NCBI GenBank assembly: GCA_000802095.1
Contig: JUEB01000026.1
Span: 372,001-436,000, forward strand
Reading direction: 5' to 3'
DNA: 64,000 nt
From: Peptococcaceae bacterium BICA1-7
GTDB lineage: Bacteria; Bacillota; Desulfotomaculia; Desulfotomaculales; Desulfocucumaceae
Position 1 is the first letter of the stretch; every line of letters starts with the position of its first letter. This document shows, piece after piece, positions 34,913-43,466 of the stretch. The translations under genes and the position numbers were made by a program. The notes below the pieces were generated by a model that saw only the letters and a list, made by a program, of their open reading frames with translations, was not told the origin of the DNA and made no database searches.

Positions 34913-35701
34913 TTAGAAACTCTCCACCAGCGACTTGACCACCAGGTACCACCCGTCAACCATTACAAAGAGAAGTATCTTAAAAGGGAGGGCAATCATA
35001 ACGGGCGGAAGCATAAACATACCCATGGACATAAGCGTGCTGGCCACAACAATATCTATAACCACGAAAGGCACGTAAAGCAAAAAGCCCATCTGGAAGG
35101 CAGTTTTTAATTCACTTATGGCAAAGGCCGGAGCCAGTACAGACAGAGGCACGTCCTCTTCATTTTGGGGCCGGTCCGACTTTGATATGGAAACAAACAG
35201 GGCCAGATCCTTCTCGCGTGTCTGCTTTAACATAAAGGTTCTAAGTGGGCTATATGCCTCTGCAAAGGCCTGTTCCTGTGAAATCTGATTATTCAGATAT
35301 GGTTTTACGGCATTCTCATTTATTTGTCCGTATACCGGAGACATTATAAAAAATGTAAGGATAAGAGCAAGCCCTACCATGACCTGGTTGGGTGGGGCGG
35401 TAGGTGTTCCTATGGCCCCCCTGAGCAGGGACAGCACTACTATAATTCTTGTAAAGCTGGTGACCATCATTATAAACGCCGGAGCAAGGGTGATCACACT
35501 CAGTATAACAAGGAGCTTTACACTGTCCACCACTTCTGTGGGCTGATCCGAAGGACTGACCCTCAGGTCAATGCTGGGCAGCGGCTCCGCCTGAACACAG
35601 CGGGGCAAGAAAAAAACAGCCGCGAGAACCAGAAAGGTCACCAGATGTCTTTTTGTGCACAGCCCTTTATACCACCGGCGCAAATAAGCTATAACCGTCA
35701 T
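34913..35701 (-). CDS. fliP: Flagellar export protein FliP
   Basis: 262 residues with a cleavable-type signal sequence (HLVTFLVLAAVFFLPRCVQA, residues about 20-39) and four further hydrophobic segments. Landmarks: TRIIVVLSLLRGAIGTPTAP, NQVMVGLALILTFFIM, LALFVSISKSDRPQ and FVVIDIVVASTLMSMGMFML followed by PPVMIALPFKILLFV. Central pore of the export gate. Four-base overlap with fliO. Confidence 0.97.
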   Translation of the reverse strand: MTVIAYLRRWYKGLCTKRHLVTFLVLAAVFFLPRCVQAEPLPSIDLRVSPSDQPTEVVDSVKLLVILSVITLAPAFIMMVTSFTRIIVVLSLLRGAIGTPTAPPNQVMVGLALILTFFIMSPVYGQINENAVKPYLNNQISQEQAFAEAYSPLRTFMLKQTREKDLALFVSISKSDRPQNEEDVPLSVLAPAFAISELKTAFQMGFLLYVPFVVIDIVVASTLMSMGMFMLPPVMIALPFKILLFVMVDGWYLVVKSLVESF

Positions 35702-36084
35702 CTTTCCTTGCCTTTCCGGAAAACTAGTTTACTTAAAAAGGGACTGTCAGCCGCCGCCACCTTTAAATTCCGGTATGCTTCCTTAAATCCGGGCGATTCT
35801 GCTTCCGGTAAAATTATCGGCTCCGGAAGCTGGTCCACCTCCCTGATCACCTGGAAGCCATTTTCCGAGTGGGCCAGTATAATATAGCTGCCCCCCACCT
35901 CCACCAGGCTGACATAAGATTTTGGGCTTAGCGGCACCTGTTCCACCAGGCGCATGCGGCGTCTCCCGTTAAGAGCAAGGGGATGCCTGGCCAGCCCGTA
36001 CTTTATTAAAAAATAAGCCAGTGCGGTCACCAGCGGAAGAAAGATTATAATTTTTATCAAGGCCCAGATCATTTCACTGCTCAC
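35698..36084 (-). CDS. fliO: Flagellar assembly protein FliO/FliZ
   Basis: 128 residues: one N-terminal transmembrane segment (IWALIKIIIFLPLVTALAYF), then a small soluble domain with MRLVEQVPLSPKSYVSLVEV and GSYIILAHSENGFQVI, the typical FliO pattern. It assists FliP oligomer assembly. It overlaps fliP by 4 bases and abuts fliN. Confidence 0.9.
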   Translation of the reverse strand: MSSEMIWALIKIIIFLPLVTALAYFLIKYGLARHPLALNGRRRMRLVEQVPLSPKSYVSLVEVGGSYIILAHSENGFQVIREVDQLPEPIILPEAESPGFKEAYRNLKVAAADSPFLSKLVFRKGKER

Positions 36085-36461
36085 TAGGACTTACCAATGC
36101 CTTCCTTTTTTTCGGTCTGCAGAATGCTTTCCATTCTAATTCCGAAATTACCGCCGATAACTACCACTTCACCTTTACCAAAGCTCTGGTCATTGACGTA
36201 TATTTCAGCGGTTTCCCCGGCCGGCTGGTCCAACTCCAGCACAGATCCCTCTCCCAGCTTCAATATATCCTTTATTTTCATGGTGGTTTTACCCAGCTCG
36301 GCGCAAATAATAACCTGGATGTCATCAATAAAATTGATGCTGACCTTCATTTTATCCCCGGGACCGGGAAGATCAAAGGATGGATACTCAACCTTCCTCA
36401 CAATGTTGTCCGGGTCGGACATCCTGCTCAGAAATTCCTTTATTTCTTCATGCTTCATCAT
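36084..36461 (-). CDS. fliN: Short flagellar switch protein FliN
   Basis: 125 residues consisting mainly of a C-terminal SpoA domain: LGKTTMKIKDILKLGEGSVL, LDQPAGETAEIYVNDQSFGK and GEVVVIGGNFGIRMESI. The N-terminal 45 residues lack the CheY-P-binding peptide seen in FliM and FliY. It forms the base of the C-ring and docks the export ATPase complex. The cluster thus encodes both this FliN and the long FliY (20739-22001). ATG 36461 (or 36458) follows AGGGGCG. Confidence 0.93.
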   Translation of the reverse strand: MMKHEEIKEFLSRMSDPDNIVRKVEYPSFDLPGPGDKMKVSINFIDDIQVIICAELGKTTMKIKDILKLGEGSVLELDQPAGETAEIYVNDQSFGKGEVVVIGGNFGIRMESILQTEKKEGIGKS

Positions 36462-36484
36462 AGTCAGAACGCCCCTTTGAAGAA

Positions 36485-36967
36485 TTACTGAATAAGGAAA
36501 TCCGTGAAATAGATCTTCTCTACCTTACCGCTTTCCAGACGCTGATTGATGGATTCCAAAATCTCTGTCTTTACAATTTCCTCTTTATCCAGAGGCCTTA
36601 TCTGATCAACACTTTTACTGCGGAACACATGTAATATTCCTTCCATTATAGAGGGGTTTTTCTCCTTCAGCTCGGCGGCCAGCTTTTCATCCTTTTTAAA
36701 TTCCAAAACCATGCGCACCCTAAGATAGCGGCTCCCGCCAGAATCCGACAGGTTGACAACCCTTTCACCAAGATCAAGGTTTTCCATTTCAATCTTTACT
36801 TCTTCCTTGGCCTTGGGGGCCATCCCGGGTATACCGAAAGTGTAAATGAATACCCCCATGATGATACCCCCCACAATCAGGGCCCCGATCGCGGCAATGA
36901 TAATTTTCAATGTACCGGATTTTTTCTTTTCCTGTGTTCCATTATCCTTTTCTTCTTTTGCAGCCAT
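36485..36967 (-). CDS. fliL: Flagellar basal-body-associated protein FliL
   Basis: 160 residues: lysine-rich cytoplasmic N-terminus, one transmembrane segment (LKIIIAAIGALIVGGIIMGV and on, about residues 24-50), and a periplasm-facing stomatin-like domain with VNLSDSGGSRYLRVRMVLEF (about 92-110) and IKTEILESINQRLESGKVEK-like C-terminal helix. It sits around the stator. Unlike in Bacillus, there is no swrD/flbD-like gene between it and flgE; a 10-bp hairpin lies in that gap. Confidence 0.94.
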   Translation of the reverse strand: MAAKEEKDNGTQEKKKSGTLKIIIAAIGALIVGGIIMGVFIYTFGIPGMAPKAKEEVKIEMENLDLGERVVNLSDSGGSRYLRVRMVLEFKKDEKLAAELKEKNPSIMEGILHVFRSKSVDQIRPLDKEEIVKTEILESINQRLESGKVEKIYFTDFLIQ

Positions 36968-36985
36968 TGATCCTACTCCCTAATG

Positions 36986-37017
36986 GGCTGCCCGCCATGG
37001 GAGCGGGCAGCCTTTTT
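36986..37017 (+). other. Hairpin between flgE and fliL with plus-strand U-tract
   Basis: GGCTGCCCGC (36986-36995) and GCGGGCAGCC (37003-37012) form a perfect 10-bp stem with a 7-base loop; TTTTT follows on the plus strand. As a terminator it would stop antisense (plus-strand) transcription. In the flagellar mRNA the hairpin has no U-tract and may be a stability or processing element. Confidence 0.6.
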
Positions 37018-37028
37018 AGTTAATTAAA

Positions 37029-37829
37029 CTAACGTTTCAGTTGAATAAGTTCCTCCAGCAATGTGTCAGACACTGTTATGACCCTTGAGCTGGCCTGGTA
37101 TCCGCGCTGGGTGGTGATCATGGTGGTAAACTCATCACTTAGGTCAGCATTGGACATTTCCAGGTAGCCGGACTCTATGGTTCCCACCCCGCCTGTCCCC
37201 GGCGCCGTGGCAGCAGATGCCACTCCGGAGCTGGAGGCCTCCTTGTACAAACTGTTGCCGACCTTTTCCAGGCCTTCCGGGTTTCTAAAAGTATTAATGG
37301 TGATTACCTGGTCGTTCACCGGTGTGTCACTGCCAGCGGGATAGTATGTAATAACCCCGGTCTTGTCTATAGAGATTGATACTATATCTTCCGAGCCCAG
37401 CTGAATGCTGGTGCCGTCATTTTGCAGCCTGCAGCCGCTGGAGTTCACTATGTAGTTTTCCTCATCCAGAAAGAATGCCCCGTCCCTGGTGTAGAGCGGA
37501 GGATCAACCTCAGCTCCATCCTGGTCCACCTGTTTTACACAAAAGAATCCCACACCCGAGATGGCCAGGTCCATTGTTCTCCCGGTCACCTGAAGTGGAC
37601 CCTGTTCCATCTTGTTGCCAATGCTGGCGGTGTTTATCCCAGTCCCTGCCTGCATGGGGTTTCTCCCCGCACCGCCGCCCCTTAAGAGCTGGCTTAGGCT
37701 GTCCTGGAAATTGGCCCGGCCGGCCTTAAAGCCTGTTGTATTAACGTTTGATATGTTGTTCGAAAGTGCATCCATACGAATCTGGTGGTTACGTATTCCC
37801 GAAACGCCTGAAAAAAGAGACCTGATCAT
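37029..37829 (-). CDS. flgE: Flagellar hook protein FlgE, short type
   Basis: 266 residues, like the 264-residue FlgE of B. subtilis. Seen: IRSLFSGVSGIRNHQIRMDA and LSNNISNVNTTGFKAGRANF (D0), the family GAGRNPMQAGTGINTASIG segment, TMDLAISGVGFFCVKQV (about residue 85), YTRDGAFFLDEENYIVN, and C-terminal YLEMSNADLSDEFTTMITTQ with RGYQASSRVI. The frame extends back to 37871, but ATG 37829 behind AGGAGG is the start. Position after flgD and the TIGR02530-like gene supports the hook rather than a rod assignment. Confidence 0.9.
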   Translation of the reverse strand: MIRSLFSGVSGIRNHQIRMDALSNNISNVNTTGFKAGRANFQDSLSQLLRGGGAGRNPMQAGTGINTASIGNKMEQGPLQVTGRTMDLAISGVGFFCVKQVDQDGAEVDPPLYTRDGAFFLDEENYIVNSSGCRLQNDGTSIQLGSEDIVSISIDKTGVITYYPAGSDTPVNDQVITINTFRNPEGLEKVGNSLYKEASSSGVASAATAPGTGGVGTIESGYLEMSNADLSDEFTTMITTQRGYQASSRVITVSDTLLEELIQLKR

Positions 37830-37904
37830 TGTACATCCTCCTACTTTATACGTATTGGCCGCCTCAGTCATTCAGCGGCCTGCAGCCTCCTTTCGGGCCA
37901 GCTG

Positions 37905-38327
37905 CTAGCTTACAAAAACCGCACTGTCTATGTTTGTAAACACGTGATCCTGCATATCCTTACCTTCCATAGCGGTGATGATGGTTCTGTTTTTTATGTT
38001 TGCCACCAGAGCCAGGTCTCCGTAAATAACCAGTGACTCTCTTGACCCCTTGGCAGCGGCCTTATGAACAGCCCCCTCGATCTTTTGCAGGTCCTCACTG
38101 TCCAGGACAACATTTCTTTCCCTGAGCCTGCGCTCAGCATGGGCCGACAGCTTAAGCCCGTCCGTCTTTTTAAATTCCGCTGTTAATACTTCTCCGAAGT
38201 TTTGTTTTACCGGGTTAGCCCGGACATTTCCCACCGGATTGTCAACTGGCCTGCTTCTGATGATTTCTGCCACCGGCCGGGGAATTATAAGGGGCTGTCC
38301 GCCCGGTTCCCTGCCCTGTACCTTCAT
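37905..38327 (-). CDS. Flagellar operon protein, TIGR02530-like
   Basis: 140 residues matching the flagellar operon protein family found between flgD and flgE in Firmicutes: KLSAHAERRLRERNVVLDSE (about residue 58-77), AVHKAAAKGSRESLVIYGDL and ALVANIKNRTIITAMEG with the C-terminal FTNIDSAVFVS. The N-terminal third is disordered, proline-rich. Function not established; conserved position suggests a role in hook assembly. It overlaps flgD by 4 bases. Confidence 0.85.
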   Translation of the reverse strand: MKVQGREPGGQPLIIPRPVAEIIRSRPVDNPVGNVRANPVKQNFGEVLTAEFKKTDGLKLSAHAERRLRERNVVLDSEDLQKIEGAVHKAAAKGSRESLVIYGDLALVANIKNRTIITAMEGKDMQDHVFTNIDSAVFVS

Positions 38328-38965
38328 TGTGACTCAACCTCCGGCTCCGGCTGGCTGGCTGTATCTTCATCTATGCTGCTTATCTCAGATATATCGGCAA
38401 TGTCATGAGGAGATCCGTTCACATAGATTTTTACTTTTCCATCCGCCATACCTACCTTTTCAACCACTCCTTCCGGATCACCATCCAGCGACACCTTCCT
38501 GCCAATCAGCATAGCAGCCTGCAGCAGGTCTCCCGAGTAAAGGGCTATCTGGCTGGACTCCTGTGGATGCACTTCCTTGACATCGGAGATGCCGTACTCT
38601 ATACCCCCGACATATACAACCACCTTTCCGTCCACAACACCTGCTTTCTCAACTGTTCCGGTGACTGCGTCTTTATTTTGCTCCTGCACCGTCACAGTTT
38701 TACCCACCATTGACATGGCCTGACCGTACTGGGTGTTCTTGTCAAGAGAAGACAGAGTCTCAAGTGAATTAAACTGCGCCATGGTGGCAATAAAATCCTC
38801 GTTGCTTTGCGGCTCCATGGGATCCTGGTTTTTTAGCTGGGCCACCAGCAGGTTGAGAAAGTCATTCTTGTCCAGAACCTTTTTAGGTACCCTTTCAGTT
38901 TTTGGCAGGCTGTAATCGTTATTTCCGGCTGCCTCGACCGTTGCCACAACCTCACCACTTTTCAT
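38324..38965 (-). CDS. flgD: Flagellar hook assembly (cap) protein FlgD
   Basis: 213 residues. The N-terminal FlgD signature LDKNDFLNLLVAQLKNQDPM and PQSNEDFIATMAQFNSLETL (about residues 30-75) is followed by a double Tudor-like/Ig region, MVGKTVTVQEQNKDAVTGTV and LIGRKVSLDGDPEGVVEKVG, which repeats GK/RxVxx....GVVEKxGxxDGKVxxYV twice (about 88-195). That internal duplication is visible by eye. Caps the growing hook. Overlaps fliK by 4 bases. Confidence 0.95.
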   Translation of the reverse strand: MKSGEVVATVEAAGNNDYSLPKTERVPKKVLDKNDFLNLLVAQLKNQDPMEPQSNEDFIATMAQFNSLETLSSLDKNTQYGQAMSMVGKTVTVQEQNKDAVTGTVEKAGVVDGKVVVYVGGIEYGISDVKEVHPQESSQIALYSGDLLQAAMLIGRKVSLDGDPEGVVEKVGMADGKVKIYVNGSPHDIADISEISSIDEDTASQPEPEVESQ

Positions 38966-40596
38966 ATAAGTAAATTTAGAGAGCTACTGCCTTGCCCGGG
39001 TTCACTCCTTCCGGAGTCCCCTGATGAGTTAGCGGAATAATTAATTCCCCTATGGCCCGGAGCGCCACCCTGCTGATAACCCCCGAACTTCCCTCCGCTA
39101 CGGTTTTGCTGCTCCTGTCCCACATAGGCGCCGGCTTCACCCAGGTTTATATTGTACTGTCCCAGGGTCTCTCTCAGTTGGGGCAGCGACCCCTCAACGG
39201 CATCCTTTACCAGCCCGCTGGCTGTATAAAAATGTGCCGTCAGCTCACCTTTTACAAAGGTCAGCCTTATTTTTATCTCACCTAGATTCTCCGGCTCCAG
39301 CTTCAGCCTCAGTACAGTAACCCTGTTTTTTTCTCCCTCTGAATTCTTTAATGAATTCAGCACATAGGGCATTATTTCCGCCGCCAGCTTTCTCCCGGTA
39401 ATGTTGGAAAGTTGAGTGCCGGTGCTAACCTGCATATCACCCTGCAGACCAAATCCACCTGGCCTGGCATCACTTTCCTTTCCCTCAGCCCCATTAGAAT
39501 CCGTTATACTTGCTATCTCAGCCGCTCCGTCTTCCACCGGGACCGCCGTAGCTGAAGCATTCCTGGCCCCCTGTGCCGCCTCATTCCGGCCATATCCGGC
39601 AGCTTGCGCAGCTGTTCCTTCGATCTTCTGATCCAGCCGGACAGCCGGGTCAATACTGCTGGCCTTTTCCAACCTATTGTCCGGAATTTTTGCAGGATCA
39701 CCCTGGGGTTGTTCTTCAACAGCCGCAAAAGTCTGGTACCCATTTTCCCCTTCTCCGCCGGGCACGCTTACGTTATTTTTCGCCAGGCCGGAAGGTAAAC
39801 TGTTATTCACCAGCAGGTAATCGGCTGCTACCCCTTTTGGCACTGCAGCATCAGGGAGCATTTGATCGCTGTTTACCGTAGTAATTACTCCGGCTACCCT
39901 TGCTGTGGCAGTGCTGTGCTGCAAAGTTGAAGCTGCCTGGGGCGCCCTTGCATCTTCACTGCTCCCTGTATCCACCTGCACCTGTACATTGATGCTGGTC
40001 TCTCCGCCTTTAAGCACCTGTACATTGGCTCCGGTTTCTCCACCTTTAAGCGCCTGTACATTGGCTCCGGTTTCTCCACCTTTAAGCGCCTGTAAATTGG
40101 GGCCTATTTCTCCGTCTGCCCGCACCTGTGCTGAGCCATTGGCCTCCTGCCCGGAAACCGCATTTCCCGGCAAAGCTATTCCTAATGCTTCTGCCTGACC
40201 CGGCTGAGTTATACCCTCCGGCGACATGGCACTGCCACTATTTGAGGCCACGGCAGAAGGTATAAGAATGCTCGTTATGTTTTCCCCGCCAACCGCACCC
40301 TTTTCATTTCCCGGCAGCAATTCTGAAACCAATTCCTCAACCTGACCCTGGGAGCTTAGTCCCTCAGTCCCTGCCACAGACAATTCCGGCGGCAATAAGC
40401 CTGAAACCACCTGACCCTGCTGGAAAGAAGTTCCTCCTGGGCTTTGTCCGGCAGAATCTGCAATGCCCCCCTGCTGCAGCAACGCTCCCATCAGCGCCAT
40501 GATAAAATCCCCCGGTATTGCATGATCAGTTCCGCAATACTTGTTTCCGGACACCGCCACGGCTGTTGGAGTCATTGATACTGAGTCCGCTTTCAT
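38962..40596 (-). CDS. fliK: Flagellar hook-length control protein FliK
   Basis: About 544 residues. Long, low-complexity, Gly/Ala/Gln-rich N-terminal region that acts as the molecular ruler, and a C-terminal Flg_hook domain: VLRLKLEPENLGEIKIRLTF and VKGELTAHFYTASGLVKDAV, SLPQLRETLGQYNINLGEAG (about residues 420-500). About residues 165-205 hold a 12-residue tandem repeat (QALKGGETGANV, three copies). ATG 40596 follows AAGGAGGTG; the frame is open to 40638. It flips FlhB specificity at hook completion. Confidence 0.92.
   Translation of the reverse strand: MKADSVSMTPTAVAVSGNKYCGTDHAIPGDFIMALMGALLQQGGIADSAGQSPGGTSFQQGQVVSGLLPPELSVAGTEGLSSQGQVEELVSELLPGNEKGAVGGENITSILIPSAVASNSGSAMSPEGITQPGQAEALGIALPGNAVSGQEANGSAQVRADGEIGPNLQALKGGETGANVQALKGGETGANVQVLKGGETSINVQVQVDTGSSEDARAPQAASTLQHSTATARVAGVITTVNSDQMLPDAAVPKGVAADYLLVNNSLPSGLAKNNVSVPGGEGENGYQTFAAVEEQPQGDPAKIPDNRLEKASSIDPAVRLDQKIEGTAAQAAGYGRNEAAQGARNASATAVPVEDGAAEIASITDSNGAEGKESDARPGGFGLQGDMQVSTGTQLSNITGRKLAAEIMPYVLNSLKNSEGEKNRVTVLRLKLEPENLGEIKIRLTFVKGELTAHFYTASGLVKDAVEGSLPQLRETLGQYNINLGEAGAYVGQEQQNRSGGKFGGYQQGGAPGHRGINYSANSSGDSGRSEPGQGSSSLNLLI
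39990..40098 (-). repeat. 36-base tandem repeat inside fliK
   Basis: Three consecutive 36-base units encode QALKGGETGANV, QALKGGETGANV and QVLKGGETSINV. The middle unit is nearly identical to the unit next to it at the DNA level, pointing to recent slippage or unequal exchange. It would lengthen the ruler part of FliK by 12 residues per unit. Confidence 0.85.
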
Positions 40597-40644
40597 CTCA
40601 CACCTCCTTTCCATATTTAATTTTTGCTTATCCTGCACAACTCT

Positions 40645-40789
<145 letters not shown>

Positions 40790-40790
<1 letters not shown>

Positions 40791-41227
40791 CATTCCCCCT
40801 TTCTACGGTGGGCCAGCGCAGTGCACTGGTCATCGTTTATTTTTGCTTCCCACCTGTTCAGTTCTGCAATATAGCTTTCATATAGCCTGTCCTTATGCTT
40901 TTGCAGAACAAGCTTGTCCTTACGGGCCTTAATCAGAGCCTTCCTTTTTCTTTCCAGCTCCCGGCGGGCTTTTTCAACAGCATCTTCCTGTCTTTCGGCA
41001 GAATTCTTCAGGAAGTCCATATACACCCAGCGGGTCAAATATTCCTGGGTGGTAATTAAACTACATTCTTTTTCAAACATATTTTCCAGGTCATTTTTAA
41101 GCTTTTCCAGTTCACCCAGCTGCTCCGCATATTCTTTCTGGGCTGCCGACTGTGCCAGGATGGCCTTTACTTCTTCATTAGCACGGCTTTTCAATACAGG
41201 TTCCAGCCTGTATAAAAAACTTTTCAT
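40790..41227 (-). CDS. fliJ: Flagellar export protein FliJ
   Basis: 145 residues, almost wholly coiled coil (KSRANEEVKAILAQSAAQKE, ELEKLKNDLENMFEKECSLI, KARRELERKRKALIKARKD). Starts KSFLYRLEPVLKSRANEEV, the family N-terminus. It is the stalk-like subunit of the FliH-FliI ATPase. ATG 41227, 8 bases behind AGAGG, is preferred to ATG 41233. It lies 143 bases from fliI, an AT-rich gap that has a TATAAT box but no clear -35. Confidence 0.92.
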
Positions 41228-41370
41228 CCCCATTACCTCTCTGGATTATACCTGGAAGATCCTAATAAATATTTTCTCATTAAAAACATTATAATAGCAA
41301 TTATTTGGAGCTCTTATTCAGGCCATTCACGGACCTAATTTTACATCTGAATCAAAATTACAATATATTT

Positions 41371-42699
41371 TTACACTTTACTTAATAATCCTTCCATTGA
41401 GTCCACCACATCCTCAAGGGAAAAGCCGCTTTTTATATCCTGTTTCAGAAAGCTGTTTATTTGATCGTTGTATTTTATAGCTTTATCAATTCTGGAATTG
41501 GATCCTTTCATATAGGCCCCTATATTGATTAGGTCCTCAGAATCCCTGTATACCGCTATATTTTCCTTTAAAGCCATGGCCCTGCTGTAATGTTCCGCAG
41601 TGGCCAGCTCCGGCATAAGCCTGCTGACGCTCTCGAGAATATCTATGGAGGGGTAATGGGCCTTGGCAGCCAGCCCTCTTGACAAAACGATGTGTCCGTC
41701 AAGTATGCCCCTTACTGCATCTGCTATGGGCTCACTCATGTCATCAGCCTCTACCAGCACTGTATAGAATGCTGTTATTGAACCGTTTACTCCCATGCCT
41801 GACCTCTCCATAAGCCGTGGCAGGAGGGCAAATACAGAGGGTGTATATCCCTTTGTGGCAGGGGGCTCCCCCACTGCCAGTCCCACCTCGCGCTGGGCCA
41901 TGGCAAACCTTGTCACCGAGTCCATCATCAAAAGAACATCCTTGCCCTGGTCTCTAAAGTATTCAGCAATAGCGCTGGCCACGAAGGCCCCTTTTAGCCT
42001 GACCAGTGCAGGCTGATCCGATGTAGCCACCACCACTATTGATTTAGCAAGGCCATCACCCAGATCCCTTTCAATGAATTCCCTTACCTCACGCCCTCTC
42101 TCACCTATCAGCGCTATCACATTGACATCTGCTTTTCCATGGCGGGCTATCATTCCCAGCAGTGTGCTCTTGCCAACACCGCTGCCTGAAAATATACCCA
42201 GGCGCTGACCCTTGCCGCAGGTAAGCAGTCCATCTATGGCCTTTACTCCAGTAGCCAGCACCTCAGTAATTCTTTTTCTGTACAGAGGATTGGGAGGGGA
42301 ATTGTCTACAGACACCTCTACTCCTGTCTCCCAGTCGGGTTCTTCCCAGTCGATGGGCTTTCCAAGACCGTCGACTATCCTGCCCAGCAAGTGCTGGCCA
42401 ACTCTAATGGAAAGGGATCTTCCATTTGGAACCACAGCACAGCCTGGATATATCCCCCTCAATTCACCCAGCGGCATCAGCAAAGTGTTATTGTCCAAAA
42501 ATCCAACCACTTCTGACTTTACAGGCAATGGCTCTCCAGGCACCAGAATATCGCATACCTCTCCTATTCTGGCGGAAATACCCCTGGCCTCTACTGTAAG
42601 CCCTATTACTCTGGAAACCTGACCGGTTGGATAGATTATTTTTGTCTGCCTTACCCTGTTCCTCCACTTTTCCAGGTCTATTTCCCTGACATGCGTCAT
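41371..42699 (-). CDS. fliI: Flagellum-specific export ATPase FliI
   Basis: 442 residues, F1-beta-like. Seen: Walker A GIFSGSGVGKSTLLGMIARH (about residue 168), ALIGERGREVREFIERDLG, Walker B DVLLMMDSVTRFAMAQREVG (about 255), GEPPATKGYTPSVF and the DGHIVLSRGLAAKAHYPSID arginine-finger region. It drives unfolding and delivery of export substrates. Four-base overlap with fliH. Full length. Confidence 0.98.
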   Translation of the reverse strand: MTHVREIDLEKWRNRVRQTKIIYPTGQVSRVIGLTVEARGISARIGEVCDILVPGEPLPVKSEVVGFLDNNTLLMPLGELRGIYPGCAVVPNGRSLSIRVGQHLLGRIVDGLGKPIDWEEPDWETGVEVSVDNSPPNPLYRKRITEVLATGVKAIDGLLTCGKGQRLGIFSGSGVGKSTLLGMIARHGKADVNVIALIGERGREVREFIERDLGDGLAKSIVVVATSDQPALVRLKGAFVASAIAEYFRDQGKDVLLMMDSVTRFAMAQREVGLAVGEPPATKGYTPSVFALLPRLMERSGMGVNGSITAFYTVLVEADDMSEPIADAVRGILDGHIVLSRGLAAKAHYPSIDILESVSRLMPELATAEHYSRAMALKENIAVYRDSEDLINIGAYMKGSNSRIDKAIKYNDQINSFLKQDIKSGFSLEDVVDSMEGLLSKV

Positions 42700-43466
42700 T
42701 TATTAACCTCTCCCAGAGACTCCAGCAGCGCCCCCCAGCGGCTGCCCAAAGTGGCGTCTACGCGGCCGTTTTCAGTTTCAGCGATACATCCTCCGGCTTC
42801 AATATCAGGGTCCTTTATTATAATAAGCTCTCCTTTCGGAGAAAGTGTTTTTATCAGTTCTCCCCGTCTTTCTTCATACAGTTCCACCTCGGACGGGTTC
42901 ACATACAACACTACCTGTTCCCTGCTGTGCAGCATTCCAATAGCTTCCTTGGCTATTTCCACAATCACCCGGGGGTCCAGGTTAAGCTTGGCGGAAAGAA
43001 TCTTTTCGGTCATTTCTATAGCAAGCTTGACTATATCGGACTCCAGAGACTCAATGGTCTGTCTTCTGACCTCCTCGGCCTGCCTCAGGACTGATCTTGC
43101 CTGCTCCCTTATAAAAGAAGCATCGGCGGCGGCCTTGGCCAGTGCTTCCTTTTTGCCCTCTTCAAATCCCTCCCGGGACGCTTCCTTTTTAATCCTTTCT
43201 GCTTCTTCACCGGCCCTTTCCCTGGAGGCATCCTCTATCCCGGCAGCATCCTTTTCAGCCCTGGCTATTAATTTTTGGGCTTTCTCCTCAGCCTCCCGCA
43301 GCATAAGGGCGGCCAGCTTTTCATAATCAATAGCCGGTTCAGCTTTACCGTTTTCTTCAGCCACACCTTCAACAATATCCTCTTCCCTGAATATGTGCCT
43401 CAGCTCAATAATTCTGCAGTCGAAGGACTTATCAAGACCTTTAATTATTTTAGAGGACAATTGCAT
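42696..43466 (-). CDS. fliH: Flagellar assembly protein FliH
   Basis: About 256 residues. Middle third is a long charged coiled coil (YEKLAALMLREAEEKAQKLI, ARAEKDAAGIEDASRERAGE, AERIKKEASREGFEEGKKEA), followed by the V-ATPase-E-like C-terminal domain (ESDIVKLAIEMTEKILSAKL, NLDPRVIVEIAKEAIGML, LYVNPSEVELYEERRGELI). It tethers FliI to the C-ring. ATG 43466 inside the fliG end is preferred; a GTG at 43475 is possible. Overlap with fliG is about 17 bases. Confidence 0.93.
   Translation of the reverse strand: MQLSSKIIKGLDKSFDCRIIELRHIFREEDIVEGVAEENGKAEPAIDYEKLAALMLREAEEKAQKLIARAEKDAAGIEDASRERAGEEAERIKKEASREGFEEGKKEALAKAAADASFIREQARSVLRQAEEVRRQTIESLESDIVKLAIEMTEKILSAKLNLDPRVIVEIAKEAIGMLHSREQVVLYVNPSEVELYEERRGELIKTLSPKGELIIIKDPDIEAGGCIAETENGRVDATLGSRWGALLESLGEVNK

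Noticed and set aside
39990-40098. fliK repeat region as assembly artefact
   Set aside because: Units differ at several positions and keep the frame; FliK ruler regions are naturally repetitive and variable in length.
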